Under the pieces are notes generated by a model, which made no database searches, was not told the origin of the DNA, and saw nothing but the letters and a program-made list of their open reading frames with translations. Below are positions 23,070 through 33,959 of a stretch of DNA of 64,000 nucleotides, in pieces. Every line of letters starts with the position of its first letter. The first letter of the stretch is position 1. The DNA comes from Malania oleifera. Its lineage: Eukaryota > Streptophyta > Magnoliopsida > Santalales > Ximeniaceae. The translations under genes were made by a program, and so were the position numbers. Where the stretch lies: positions 94,420,191-94,484,190 of the forward strand of contig NC_080423.1 in NCBI RefSeq assembly GCF_029873635.1, read 5' to 3'.

Positions 23070-24235
23070 CCATCTTTCAAAAATATCAAATTTATTCCTA
23101 TAACTATTAATGATTATTCCAAAATACTCATTTAACTATCCACAATTTTTTTCAAAATACCCCTATAATTATGTCAAATGTATACCTATAACTACTTATA
23201 ATTATTTCAATAGACCCCTATAACTATCTAACACTATATATCCCAAAATGTTCTTATATTAGTTAATTTTTTATTATTTTATTTATAATTTTTTTAAAAA
23301 TTTTAAAAAATAGAAAGTCATAGAGCATGCACATAGTGCGTGCCCATGGCTAGTATTTAATATTAGGGTTCCTTGCCGCTCATTTGATATTATTGTAAAA
23401 TTTATAAAAATGAATATCAGAAACAAACTTTAGGATAGAAATTTAAAAATCAAAATTAGAAACAGACAATTTATTTAGTTAATATGTATAAAATAATACA
23501 AATTAAAATTTTTTATTGAACTCCTTGTCTTAAGGTCTTAAATAATAACTAGAAAGTGTAATTTATTATAATAAAAAATTACTTTAATTAATTATTTAAT
23601 TACTATTAATTTTTTAATGCTATAAGAACAATCTTACTATACATAAAAACTAAAACAGAAAATTATTTTTAAACAAATTATTTTTTATTTTTAAAAATGT
23701 TATGCATATTTTTATTTTAATTACATATTAAACTCATAATTATTATGTTTTAATTTTAACCAAAAAATATGTAGAAAATAAATTATTCATTAATTCTACA
23801 TATTAAAGTGGTTCAAGTATTATCTTATATAAATTTTGAAAAATTTTAAAAACAAGTTATTTTTATATCATTATTTTGAAATCTAAAAGTAAAAATGACT
23901 AATTATTTTGCACATCCTAACAAACTCTTTAAATTCTTCATTTTTAATATGAATCTTGAAATTTTAGAAATTAAGTTAAAATTTTTATACTTCTTTGAAA
24001 AATAAAAAATTAGAAAAAAGAAAAGTACTTTTCCCAACTAAACGGGCCTTTAATATTCAATTTTGTCGAGAATAGCTAAAGATCGATAGTAAAATTTAAA
24101 AATATACATATTAATATAAACAAACGTGTTGTATTAATAATCTGCTTCTTCAAAATGATAAGAACAAAAATAAATTTAAAAAAAAAAAAAAACAAACCAA
24201 TAGAACCATTAGTATCGATATTAAAAATTAAACAC
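23070..24235. other. AT-rich spacer
   Basis: Very AT-rich sequence with phrases such as CCCCTATAACTA recurring near 23160-23230. No gene or clear element ends were seen. Confidence 0.5.
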
Positions 24236-24532
24236 AAAAAACCACTGACTTCCCCTAAGATTTCCAAAAAGACACTGACCTTTTGAAGTTTTAAAAATCC
24301 ATGAACCTCCTTTGAGATTTCAAAACTCCCACTAACCTCTCGATATTTGATTTTTGGTTACCTGCACCCTTCAAAACTCGTCTTTTTACGAAATGTAAGA
24401 GAATGTTGATATCTTTTTTATAAACTTCAAAAGAGGTTTGAGCAATCCTTAAAAACTTCAAAGGAGATTTCTGATTTTTTAAAACCTCAGTAAAGATTAG
24501 CGTCTTTTTATCGAACTTTAGAATACTATCGT
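24236..24532. mobile_element. Diverged MITE of the GGGCAAAAGA family
   Basis: It shares with 47248-47507 the phrases GATATTTGATTTTTG and TGCACCCTTCAAAACTCGTC, and the repeated theme of ...TTCAAAGGAGnTTT. Its ends are decayed, so the borders are approximate. Confidence 0.6.
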
Positions 24533-25588
24533 GTCTTTCACACTAAAATTAGGTAACATGGTTTTAACTTTTTTAAGTCAAAGGTTTTTGTACTTCTTTT
24601 TCTTTTTTTCCCCCAAAAGAAAACCACCCACAACCACTCGAGATGAAAAAAATAAAAATAAAAATAAAAATGGCAAGACAAATTGGCAAGTGTGAGACAA
24701 AATAGCATATTGCACTCACTCTCTTTATATAGGTTTTTATAGATAGATTAATTTGATCCACACTTACAATGCCTATCTACTACACTCCACTACACCATAT
24801 TGGGCGGTTGTAGTTCCTACTTCTTCCTTTCTTTCTTTCTTGCTTTCCTTATTTTTTTATTTTTTTCACCAATAAAAAATTAAGAGATCAAAATATCATT
24901 TAACACATAAAAAGAAATTTAGAGGGCTATTAATTATATTTTGTTAGAGTGTTTAATTATAGTGTCTCTCTTCCTATAATATTATTATGCATACAAATGC
25001 TGATTTGTAAAAATAATAGAATACATAGAAATACGTAAATATGTTATAATTAGGCATAAGTACTCTAAGCACAATTTCTTTTGTTTATTTTTAAATATTA
25101 AAAATATTTAAATAATTGAAGCATAGATCTAGTAAAAAGAGATTTTATTTTGTTTAAATATTTATAAATAATCCATGTTAGAAATATTAAAATAAAGTAA
25201 ATTAAAGTATTAAAAATGGAAAAAAATAAAAATAAATAAAAGCATATAAATAGATAGCTTGTGTCGCGTTGCTAATAAATGCGCTTATATTTTTTTAAGG
25301 TCAAAAGGAAATTAATTAAAGCAAGCATTAGGATTATAATGCGCATAGTGTTAACTTACCAACATATATAGTGGGTTGTTGTAATTGCATCAAGTGAGTT
25401 GCGGTACTACTCTACAATTTTATTAAAAACAAAAAAGAAAAAAACAATATTAGCTTATGTATCATGTCCAGGGGTATATGGGTAATTTCACATTCAGGGT
25501 TTAGGCCTACTTAAGCCCCTCGAATGCTATTCCATATCAATTAAGCAGAGATAGATATCACATCAAGAGAACATAAGTCAACAGCAAA
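24533..25588. other. AT-rich 5' flank of the PMEI gene
   Basis: No ORF of note. The last ~100 bases before the ATG (from about 25490) are less AT-rich and probably hold the 5' UTR and core promoter, but no convincing TATA box could be fixed. Confidence 0.45.
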
Positions 25589-26323
25589 ATGAAAATTCTA
25601 AGCTCTCTCCTATCCATCTCCCTCTTCTCCTCCTTAGCCTTCCTCCTCCTCCCCCACCCACGCCCCGCCACAGCCACCGCCACCGCCACCCCCGTCCACC
25701 AGAACACTTCCCACTCCCACACCGCCGCCGACGCGGCCGCCTTTGCCCGAGTCATGTGTCAGATCAAAGCAAAATCCTCCAACTCATCCACTGCCGCCGG
25801 CGCCAACGCTGATTATGTTGTCTCGAGCTGCAAAACCACCCAGAGCACCGCCAACCTCTGCACCTCCTTGCTCATCCCCTTCGCGGAAGACGTCAGTGGG
25901 AACCCCGCGACTCTGGCGTGCGTCGCCATGGCTCTCTCTGCCTCCACGGTCCGCGCCATCAAGGCCAATATCACCCAAATCCGGAAAAAGGCGGACGCAA
26001 AGACGGACGCCGCCTTAAACGACTGCTCCACCACCTTCAACTCCGCCGAAGGAGCGATAAAGAAGTCGGCGAAGATGACGATCCTGCTCCTCAGTCAGGC
26101 AACGAAGGGAAAAAAGCTTAACAGCACCATAAGTAACGTGAGGACGTTGATGAGCGCAGCCCTCACGGACGAGAACACGTGCATGGAAGGATTCGGAGAG
26201 GTGGCGCCGAAGACGGATAAGAGGAGGGCGACGTTGAAGAAGATTGTGGGCAATGCGGTGGGGCAGACGCAGATTGCGCTGGCCATCTTTGAGCTTTACG
26301 CTAGAAAACTACTTAGCACTTAA
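25589..26323 (+). CDS. Pectin methylesterase / invertase inhibitor (PMEI) domain protein
   Basis: A single uninterrupted 244-codon ORF. A secretion signal covers about residues 1-29 (MKILSSLLSISLFSSLAFLL, then Pro/Ala-Thr repeats), so the product is expected in the cell wall or vacuole. The PMEI domain (PF04043 type) runs from about residue 50 to 240. Cys81 and Cys91 form the first helical-hairpin pair and Cys146 (LNDCSTTFNSA) and Cys198 (ENTCMEGF) the second. C111 sits in the usual LACVAMAL position, and NAVGQTQIALAIF is the typical last helix. Family members bind and inhibit either pectin methylesterases or acid invertases; the sequence alone does not settle which. N-glycosylation sites are possible at N65, N127 and N178. 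Length and lack of introns are normal for the family. The coding part is strongly GC-rich at third positions, unlike its AT-rich surroundings. ORFs in other frames here are shadows. The start is the first ATG, directly ahead of the signal peptide. Confidence 0.93.
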   Translation: MKILSSLLSISLFSSLAFLLLPHPRPATATATATPVHQNTSHSHTAADAAAFARVMCQIKAKSSNSSTAAGANADYVVSSCKTTQSTANLCTSLLIPFAEDVSGNPATLACVAMALSASTVRAIKANITQIRKKADAKTDAALNDCSTTFNSAEGAIKKSAKMTILLLSQATKGKKLNSTISNVRTLMSAALTDENTCMEGFGEVAPKTDKRRATLKKIVGNAVGQTQIALAIFELYARKLLST

Positions 26324-27383
26324 TTATATAATTATATATATATATATATATAAGAATTAAACTACTTAGCGCTTCATTATATAGCATGGATGCATGCTAT
26401 ATATAATAATTAAGGAGATGAGTGGATGTCGGGTGAGGGTTGAAGTGAGGCTCTCCATGCATGCAGTCTAGTTACATATATCAATATTAATTATCTCTAT
26501 TATATATGTATGTATCTGTGTGTAACATGCATGGGCAAAACATGCGTATTGTGTAACTCAAAGTTCTCTCATTCGTTACTGTTGCATTTTAACTTCTCAA
26601 TAAGTATTTTCAGCTTTGCTTTGTTCAGGCCGCAGGAGTTTACATACATATATGAATGCATGGTGCCATTCAAGTCTTCTGACCCTAAATTCTTATCAAT
26701 TATTAGCTTGATCTTTCCGTTCCTTTTCTAATAAACAAAGCAATTTAATTTGTTCAATCTATATATTCTCAGTTGCAATTAATGTGCTAGCTGCAGATCG
26801 CTTGTAGCTAGGCAAATAAAAAAGTAAACATAGAGTTTTTAAAAAGAAATGAAGAATAATTAAGGATGCAATTATACCATTTGATTAAAAAAAAAAAAAA
26901 AAAAACGTATTTACATATGATCGACTTTTAAGTGGGTGATTAATTAATTCATATGGATATCCACTAAAATACACACATATAGGTAGGTTTGATCTTAATT
27001 AGTTTGGACCAAATGAATGTTGGATATGATGTCCAAGTTGACGATTTGAAAGTGATAACTATGTCCATGTACGCATCTTGCCTTTCTCTCTTTTTTTTTT
27101 TTTTTTTGAATGAGTGTTTATTTTTTCTTTATGATGTGGAAACTTCAGCTACTGACAAGCCCTTTGGACTCCCAATGCGGCACCAAACTCACGGTGTGGA
27201 AATATTACCGTCCGCCCATTGATGCATCCCTTGTAATTCACCATGTATACCACAAGTGAAGAATCGAACCCACCCACCCAATGAATGTTAATTTATAAGA
27301 AAAACAAGTTCAATGATTATCAAGCCAGATTAATTTGGAGAAGTCCAGTATATGATAGTCTTTAGTTGGGACTCCATCAAGGA
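26324..27383. other. 3' flank of the PMEI gene
   Basis: It begins with an (AT)n run (26326-26352), and an AATAAA sits at 26730-26735 as a possible poly(A) signal. A T18-class run at 27093-27109 is followed by about 170 bp that includes GAATCGAACCCA, possibly a decayed SINE or other retrocopy. No gene seen. Confidence 0.4.
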
Positions 27384-27525
27384 TAGGAGTGAGCAAACGG
27401 TCAGTTTGGCAAAAGTCGGTTAACACTAATCACTAACCGAATTTGTAACGACCCGGATAAAAGGTGGAATTTAGATAATAAAAAGGGAGGAAAAATGAAA
27501 ACAGAAACAGAAGAAAGCTACCAAG

Positions 27526-27714
27526 TTTCGTCGACGAACACAGGGTTTCGTCAACGAAGGCTTTAAGGATTTCATCGACGAACACAAGGCTTTGTCGACG
27601 AAGAAATACCGAGAGACGGTTTAGGCTACTCTAAATTTTGTCGATGAACACAGGGCTTCGTCGACGAATTTACTGAAGGATTCGTCGACGAAGTGACATG
27701 TCTCGTCGACGAAT
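27526..27714 (+). repeat. Palindrome array TTCGTCGACGAA, 8 copies
   Basis: Eight copies of a 12-bp palindrome, exact or one to two changes off. Some are joined by a CACAGGG spacer. All deviations are C-to-T or G-to-A at CpG sites. The array ends 7 bp before the TATA box. Confidence 0.9.
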
Positions 27715-27721
27715 CTAGCAG

Positions 27722-27730
27722 TATAAATAG
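27722..27730 (+). promoter_or_regulatory. TATA box of the solo LTR
   Basis: TATAAATAG, followed after ~40 bp by a CT-rich tract, a plausible start region. The same TATAAATAG stands in the same place at 35740-35748. Confidence 0.7.
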
Positions 27731-28483
27731 TGGAAAACGGGGATATTTTGTCATTTTCAGCGTCTCTCTCTCTCTCTCCTCTCTCTCTCCTACGTCTCTC
27801 TCTCACTTCTCTCTTTGATTTTGGCCCCGTCAGTCGCTGGATCGAAAATTTGAGGCTACCACAACGCTCCTGGCGAAGTTCTCTACGAGTTTGCCGAAAC
27901 AAATCGTTGGAGAAACGAAGTTGGAGATCATCCCTAATTTGAGGTAAGGTTTTTTAAGCCAAATTTGGTCTTGCAATAGTTATAAGAAATGATGTGCACA
28001 TGAAAATACTGAAGTTTAATACTGAAAATTTTAAGTTTCAGGGTATTGATCAGGAAATCCTACGGGGGTCAGGTTAGGATATTTTAGGGGCTTTCTCAGT
28101 AGTCAGGTAAGGGAATAAACTAAAATAGTTATTTTCCATGCAAATTATTATTAATTATGAGTAAATTTATTTTTAGAAAAGCATATGTTATATTTGTTTA
28201 TTACGAATGAAATGTACGATTGAAAAAATACTATTATGATGATAAAATGTATATGTATGTATGAGATGTTAGAAAATCACGAGTTTAGAATATAAAGTAC
28301 GACTTTAAACAGCACATGTGTGGCATGAACATTATTTTACGTGAAATATATTATGATAAGAAAGATTTTACGAGCAAAGTATGTTTTCAGGTATTATGAA
28401 AAGATGAGTTATGTTGTGATAATTTTGACGAATAGATGATAAATGATTTATTTTCAGAATGTATATACCTGAAACGATTCTGG

Positions 28484-28652
28484 CGCGAGACCGTATTTAT
28501 GTTATCAGCACGAGGCCATATTTATGTTATCGACACAAGACTGTATTTATGTTATCGGCACGAGGCCGTATTTATATTAATGGCATGAGGCCGTATTTAT
28601 GTTATCGGCGCGAGGCCGTATTTATTTATGATTTCAACATGAGGCCGTACTT
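28484..28652 (+). repeat. 26-bp minisatellite in the LTR, ~7 units
   Basis: Units close to GGCACGAGGCCGTATTTATG followed by TTATC. They vary by point changes, and one unit has a short insertion. The array is not a CRISPR: there are no unique spacers. Confidence 0.9.
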
Positions 28653-29183
28653 ATGAAATTATGAAAGATGCTATATTACCATGTACTATATGTTATCAGA
28701 ATCCGAATGTTAGTTTAGTTCAGTTCAGGAGCTCGATACCTTAGCTATATGTAGATCGGATATCTACGTTCAGATTAGTGCTAACCATCCCACAAGGGGA
28801 TGAGAGATAGATAGTCGATGTGGCTTTCAGTAGAGTGTGGACGTCCACCTGGCAGTCCGGACCAGGGTGTGACGGGTTCATCATACTTACAGACATATTT
28901 GACTCAGCAGTGGTCGGTCAGCCATTGTCGGGTCCCGCCTTCGGGCTACACAACCCATCATAAGGGGTAATACATGACACCAACTAGTTATTCATCCTGA
29001 GTATATTTTTAGTATTACAGTTATAGCAGATGTCTTATGTACGTTATGAGTTATTAGCAAATATGAAATGTATAGTTATTCAATATGATATGACGAATGT
29101 TTTCCAATTTATGTAATGTACTGTATATGTATAATTGCGGTAAATGTTCATGTTGTCATACAGCTGTATTTAGTTTATTTTCC

Positions 29184-29204
29184 CTTACTAAGAAATGTCT
29201 CACC
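29184..29204 (+). repeat. Shared LTR block CTTACTGAGA-TCTCACC
   Basis: One of seven occurrences of the block in this window. Here it reads CTTACTAAGAAATGTCTCAC. See the finding on the shared block. Confidence 0.75.
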
Positions 29205-30012
29205 TCCGAATATTAAATGATTTTCAGGAAACCCAGAGAGACCGGCGGGTCAAGGCCGCTGCTGAGTGGGTTTAGCTTCCCTACTAGAAGGGTAAGCATT
29301 GAACTAGGATCATGAGATTTTTGTTGTATGATCCTAGTGTTATTTTGACTTTTTGGAAGAGTGTAAATAAACACAATATTTTGGGAATGTAAATAACTCT
29401 GGTATTATGCTTTTTAGATAGATGATTGAGATTTTATTTTACTGCTACTTAGGTTTCCGCTGTGAATGACAGGTGTCCTCGTTACCCACGGGTACAGGTT
29501 GATTTTTCCATTCATTTGCATAAAATGTTAAAGGAAATTAGGGTCGCTACGGAATTGATCGAATTAGTTATTGTAACCGAACCATACCCGATCGAACCAA
29601 CTGTTCGGGTAATTGAGTTAACGGAATTTGACTGAATAAATTTAAAATTAATTGTAAAAAAAAATATAATTGCAAATTTTGTTTCTAGTTTACCAAGTCC
29701 AGCTTAATTAACTATTAATTTTATTTATTAAAGAGATATATTAAGAGTAAACATTTAAGATTTAACATAAATCACATATTAATATTACTAATTTATATTT
29801 AATTATTAATTAATTAGTAATTCAGGTAATTCAGTTAACCAAATTAAAGATTCCTCATACCCGAACTGAAAACCGAATACCTAAAATTATCCATCTAGAA
29901 CCGAACTGAACCGAACCTATATATTAACCGAACCGAACCGAACCAACTAAACTTGGTCAGTTAATTTGATTAATTTGGTTAAACCCGAATTATGCTCACC
30001 CCTAATCAAGGA

Positions 30013-30271
30013 TGCCTGCCTCAATCGAAATTGAGCTTCAATGCATGCATGTAAATAGTGGGACCAATCATGGATTGCATTTCAAGTGCAAACATGGGTT
30101 ATTTGGAGTGGTGAAGAAGGGTATTCTTTCCAATCCATGACCCCCATAATTTTGTGTGTTTGATCCCTTATTTTCTACCTTTTTTCAATTTTCTAAAAAG
30201 CTTTGGATATTTTTCCTAGTTAAACTCTATTTTTTATTTTCTTTATTTTGGTTAATTAATATTTTAAAAAA

Positions 30272-30337
<66 letters not shown>

Positions 30338-31010
30338 GATAACTAGCTGGTCGACCAGAGTCACCCAACCTAAAGGGCGGTCGCCAGTTTTTGTCTATGT
30401 GTGGGCACGTGAACATGCGCGAAGATTATTGTCTTCAAATTGTAATCTTGTAATCCAGTTGACCAAGCTCCCAACCCTAGCTGACTGGATTGGTTCAAAT
30501 CCCCAAAAAAAAAAAAAAAAACAAGAGAAAACACGTTTTGTGCATTTTCGACAATTCCACGTGTCTTCCAATGGTCAACATCTTCCCCATATTAACCTAA
30601 CCTCCAAACTGTCCATTCTTACACATTTATAAAGTTAATGTTGAAATTTTCATTCTCTCTCTTATTTTATTGTCTATAAAATGCACAAAAGGACCAAAAA
30701 GGGTATAATAAATCTCTTTTATATATAATTAAATATTTAAATAAAGACCCACGAAACCAATGAATAGCCCCTAATATAAAGGCTCATAAAATCTTAATAA
30801 ATCCTGATAAAGAGGGATTCAATGAGGAAAAGATCTAGACAACTATAAAAGGTCACTCCAAGAAGAGCTAAAGTCATCTCATATCATTTTATGTAATATT
30901 GTTGTCATCTATTTAAGCACCCTTCTATTTTCCTAATTAGGCATCAAAGTTGTAATCCGAGGATTTTAGAACCATTTTTTTTTTCATAAAATATTATTAC
31001 TCTGATAATA
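30013..31010. other. Spacer with microsatellites and a SINE-like segment
   Basis: (AAAT)n and (AAT)n runs lie at about 30270-30335. A GGTCGACC motif is at 30349-30356. At 30475-30525 the sequence GGTTCAAATCC (RNA polymerase III B-box-like) is followed by A17, as in a tRNA-derived SINE tail, but no A box could be fixed. No gene seen. Confidence 0.4.
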
Positions 31011-31430
31011 CTCTAATACCATAATCTATAGTCAAAGTCAACTTGAACCCATAGGTACCGGGGATTTACTTGTTTATATATACATATCACATAAGCAGTG
31101 GAATCAAAATACACTTTACATATACGCCACACCAGAGTCACACTATTACTACATATAAACATAAATACCCCAAAAATCCATCATATCCTCGACTCGACCA
31201 CTTACCCTGCTACTGGGTGAAACCAACGAACTCCTCAGTCACGGAGCTCGCTCCACTCTTCTGTCGGGATTTCCTGAAATATTTGTAATGCTAAGGTGAG
31301 ACACCTCTCAGTAAGAGAAATAGATTAATATCAGTGTATGGTAGCATGAGTTTGTCATATACTGCAAATAATTTAATCGTAATATAACTTAAGTTGTAGC
31401 TGGTAATACATGGAAAATCTGTACTTATAA

Positions 31431-33420
31431 TGTTAGCTTTGGTGTATATCCAAGAGGAGGGTGAATTGGAAATTTAAAGCTTTCCTAGGTTAAATTCAAA
31501 TCAGAGTCAGTATTTCTCAACCTAGGGTCCTTCTAAGCATTAACCAATTTAGTAGAAATAAAACTGAGTAAGAATGTAAAGTAATTGAAGCAATCTCAGT
31601 ATTTCTAAACCATTCACCATAATTAAAATGACAACATTCAAGTGCGTAAATTTAAGTGCAGAAATTAAATACGACACAAGAAATGTTATCAGGGTTCGGC
31701 TAATACTGCCTACATCCCCGCTTTGGCTCACAAGCACAAGGATTCCACTAAGATTCACTTAACGGGTGAAGTGGCACCTAATATGACACGCCTTACTAGG
31801 GTAGCGCACCTAACTTTCCTAACCGAATCTAAGCTAGTCCGGGACTATTCCACAGGGTCAGTCTCCCTCTTTAGGCTCACGCCTGGAATACAACAAATGT
31901 AAACTTTTTGTACAAACCAAACCTGGTACAGTGATTGTGCTTCTCAATCAAGTAGATATGTACCAATTACAATCAATCAATGCACATCAATGATATAGGA
32001 ATTATAAGCTCAGTGCTAATTGTGTGCAATCAACACTCAAGATTATATCTATACTCAATCAAGCATAGGAGTGTATGAACAAGCAATCTTTGAAAATATA
32101 TATGTAAGTGTACCTCAATCACAACCTAGGGTTCAAAGATTTGCACCAAGATAAATCAAAATATCTCAACAAATATTTACTCTATATTCAAGTACAAGAG
32201 ATATTCAAAACTTAGTTTGTAAAAAGATTTTTGTGCACACAAAAATTATAAGCTAAGGTATTTTGCAATCTAGATGCTAAGATCCACAAGCTTTCAAGTT
32301 TCCCACACAAAAGATTTATCAATTTAAATCAAGGAAAACTAATGCTAAAACTCTCAAATAAAAATCATTCAATCAATTAAACAAATGAGAGTTTAGGCGA
32401 CTAGAATCAATGTAGAATGAAGTAGAACACTCTCACACAAGATTATCTTTCAAAGGAATGCTAAGTAGAAGAGTATTATTGGCTTGAAAGAACAAAATGG
32501 TCTCTCAAAATTCATAGAGTTTTTCCACTAATCAAATTGCTAATCTCGCTTAATCCACACAAATGAACTCATATTTACAGACCAAAGCAAAAATATAACC
32601 GTTTAGGACCTATAGGGTATTATAAGAAAAGGTTAAAAAAATTTAGAAAAATTAACCTTGCTTTAAGTTTTTTAACCTCAGTAAAACTTAAGTAACCCAA
32701 TAAGATTTGGGTGGTTGAACTTAAGTTCGGTCACCCAAACAGAGTCAGCTAAAAAAATTATTTTAAACAGTTCGGGTGCCCGAGTTTGGATTCGATTGGC
32801 TGAACCAAAGTCAGAAACATTTGTGCGCGGTTTGGATGCCCGAAATAATGTTTGGTTAATTGAACTGACCAATTTGGTCGCCCAAGGCCTGATTTGAACT
32901 AAGAGGTTTGGCAGCCCGAGTTGGTGAGAAGGCCCTTTCTAAGGGTTCGGTCGCCGAGGGTGATGCATTCATTCTTGGTTCGGTCCCCCAACCTCACTCA
33001 TTTTATGCTTTTTATGTTCAATTCAATTCCTTTTTACACACCTGATTATGAATGATATTTGTGCATGAGTGTTGGGACCTAGGGTCTTTCTAAGGCCTTT
33101 TTAAGTACACCTAAAAACTTGGCGTCGATCGACTAGCCTTAAAGTCATTTGATTAACGTATGGTCTATCTACGACATTTTTGAGCTTATAGATCCTACAT
33201 GCATGATATGCAGTGATTATTATAGACCTTTGAAATGAAATTATTACAAACCCAAAATATATTAAAACAAATAATGAATATGTCGGGTATTCACTTCTTT
33301 TCAGATTGTCGCATGTCATTATATGAACTTGCTAATAAGAACTTATACACAAACTTGGCAACCATTAAATACCAGAGTATTTGTCATTATCAAAAATGGG
33401 AATGACCCATAGGGTCAACA
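31431..33420 (-). mobile_element. Solo LTR, CGGTCGACCG-array family, copy 2
   Basis: On minus it runs TGTTGACCC ... AGCTAACA with a perfect 5-bp duplication TATAA (31426-31430, 33421-33425). It is the reverse-oriented partner of 13646-15710, with the same opening, array and closing regions. No coding interior. It is inserted in the older reversed gypsy-type LTR. Confidence 0.88.
32707..32993 (-). repeat. Decayed CGGTCGACCG-type array
   Basis: About nine degenerate copies (GGTCACCCAAAC, GGGTGCCCGAGTT, GGTCGCCCAAGG, GGTCGCCGAGGG, GGTCCCCCAACC), in the same relative position as the array at 14076-14439. More decayed than that copy. Confidence 0.7.
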
Positions 33421-33923
33421 TATAAACATAATCATAATGAATTTACATAACATCGAAATCATCTGCTAAATTTGTATATTACTGAAATTATACCCTGGAT
33501 GTCCGTGTATCATGACTCCACCCCCCATGATCTGGGATGTGCGGCCCGAAAGCTAGACCTAACCTGGCTGGCCTACCAGGTTAAGTCAAACATAACCATA
33601 CTATGCACGATTGCCCACCCAACCTGACTTGCCCATCCTACTACACCGTCACGCACTTCTAACGGATCAGTAACACAATGGGTATCCTACTACACCGTCA
33701 CACTTATGGGCTAATCGGCCACCGACCCACACTTCCTTACTAGTATGGTTGCACTGTCGGCTATACCTAATCTGGTCAACCCAACCTACTCACCGTAAAA
33801 ACCATTGGGGTCGGCACTTAGTGGGTATACCTACTACATTGATTTGATTAGTTAGGTACGGTACTGTGCTCTTAATGTAAGTAACCATCTGGTTTCTGAT
33901 ACTATATAATACATTTCACAGAA

Positions 33924-33927
<4 letters not shown>

Positions 33928-33954
<27 letters not shown>
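33928..33954. repeat. (TA)n microsatellite
   Basis: A perfect TA run inside the reversed gypsy-type LTR. Confidence 0.95.

Positions 33955-33959
<5 letters not shown>

Larger units (their letters stand above)
27444..29551 (+). mobile_element. Solo LTR, TTCGTCGACGAA-array family, copy 1
   Basis: It starts TGTAACGACCCGG and ends GGGTCGCTACG, near-perfect inverted ends, and is flanked by a perfect 5-bp duplication GAATT (27439-27443, 29552-29556). In order it holds a palindrome array, a TATA box, a CT-rich stretch, a conserved GTAAG (27943), a second conserved GGTAAGGGAAT (about 28105), a 26-bp minisatellite, and the shared inverted-repeat block at 29184-29204. No internal coding region is present, so recombination between two LTRs removed the rest. 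Confidence 0.88.
27384..30004. mobile_element. hAT-type MITE split by a solo LTR
   Basis: Ends TAGGAGTGAGCA and (reversed) TAGGGGTGAGCA form terminal inverted repeats, bounded by a perfect 8-bp target duplication ATCAAGGA (27376-27383 and 30005-30012), the hAT signature. Without the 2108-bp solo LTR (27444-29551) and its 5-bp duplication the MITE is about 510 bp. Its interior is rich in GGTTAA / AACCGAAC phrases and has no transposase. Confidence 0.88.

Noticed and set aside
25784-26040. Minus-strand and alternative-frame ORFs across the PMEI gene
   Set aside because: They are shadows of a GC-rich coding sequence; none shows a known domain.
27093-27290. SINE with poly(A) on the minus strand
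   Set aside because: GGTTCGATTC resembles a B box, but no A box lies at the right distance and no target duplication was found. Left as unproven.
28484-28652. Regular short repeats that could look like a CRISPR array
   Set aside because: This is a plant LTR, the units are directly adjacent, and no unique spacers separate them. It is a minisatellite.
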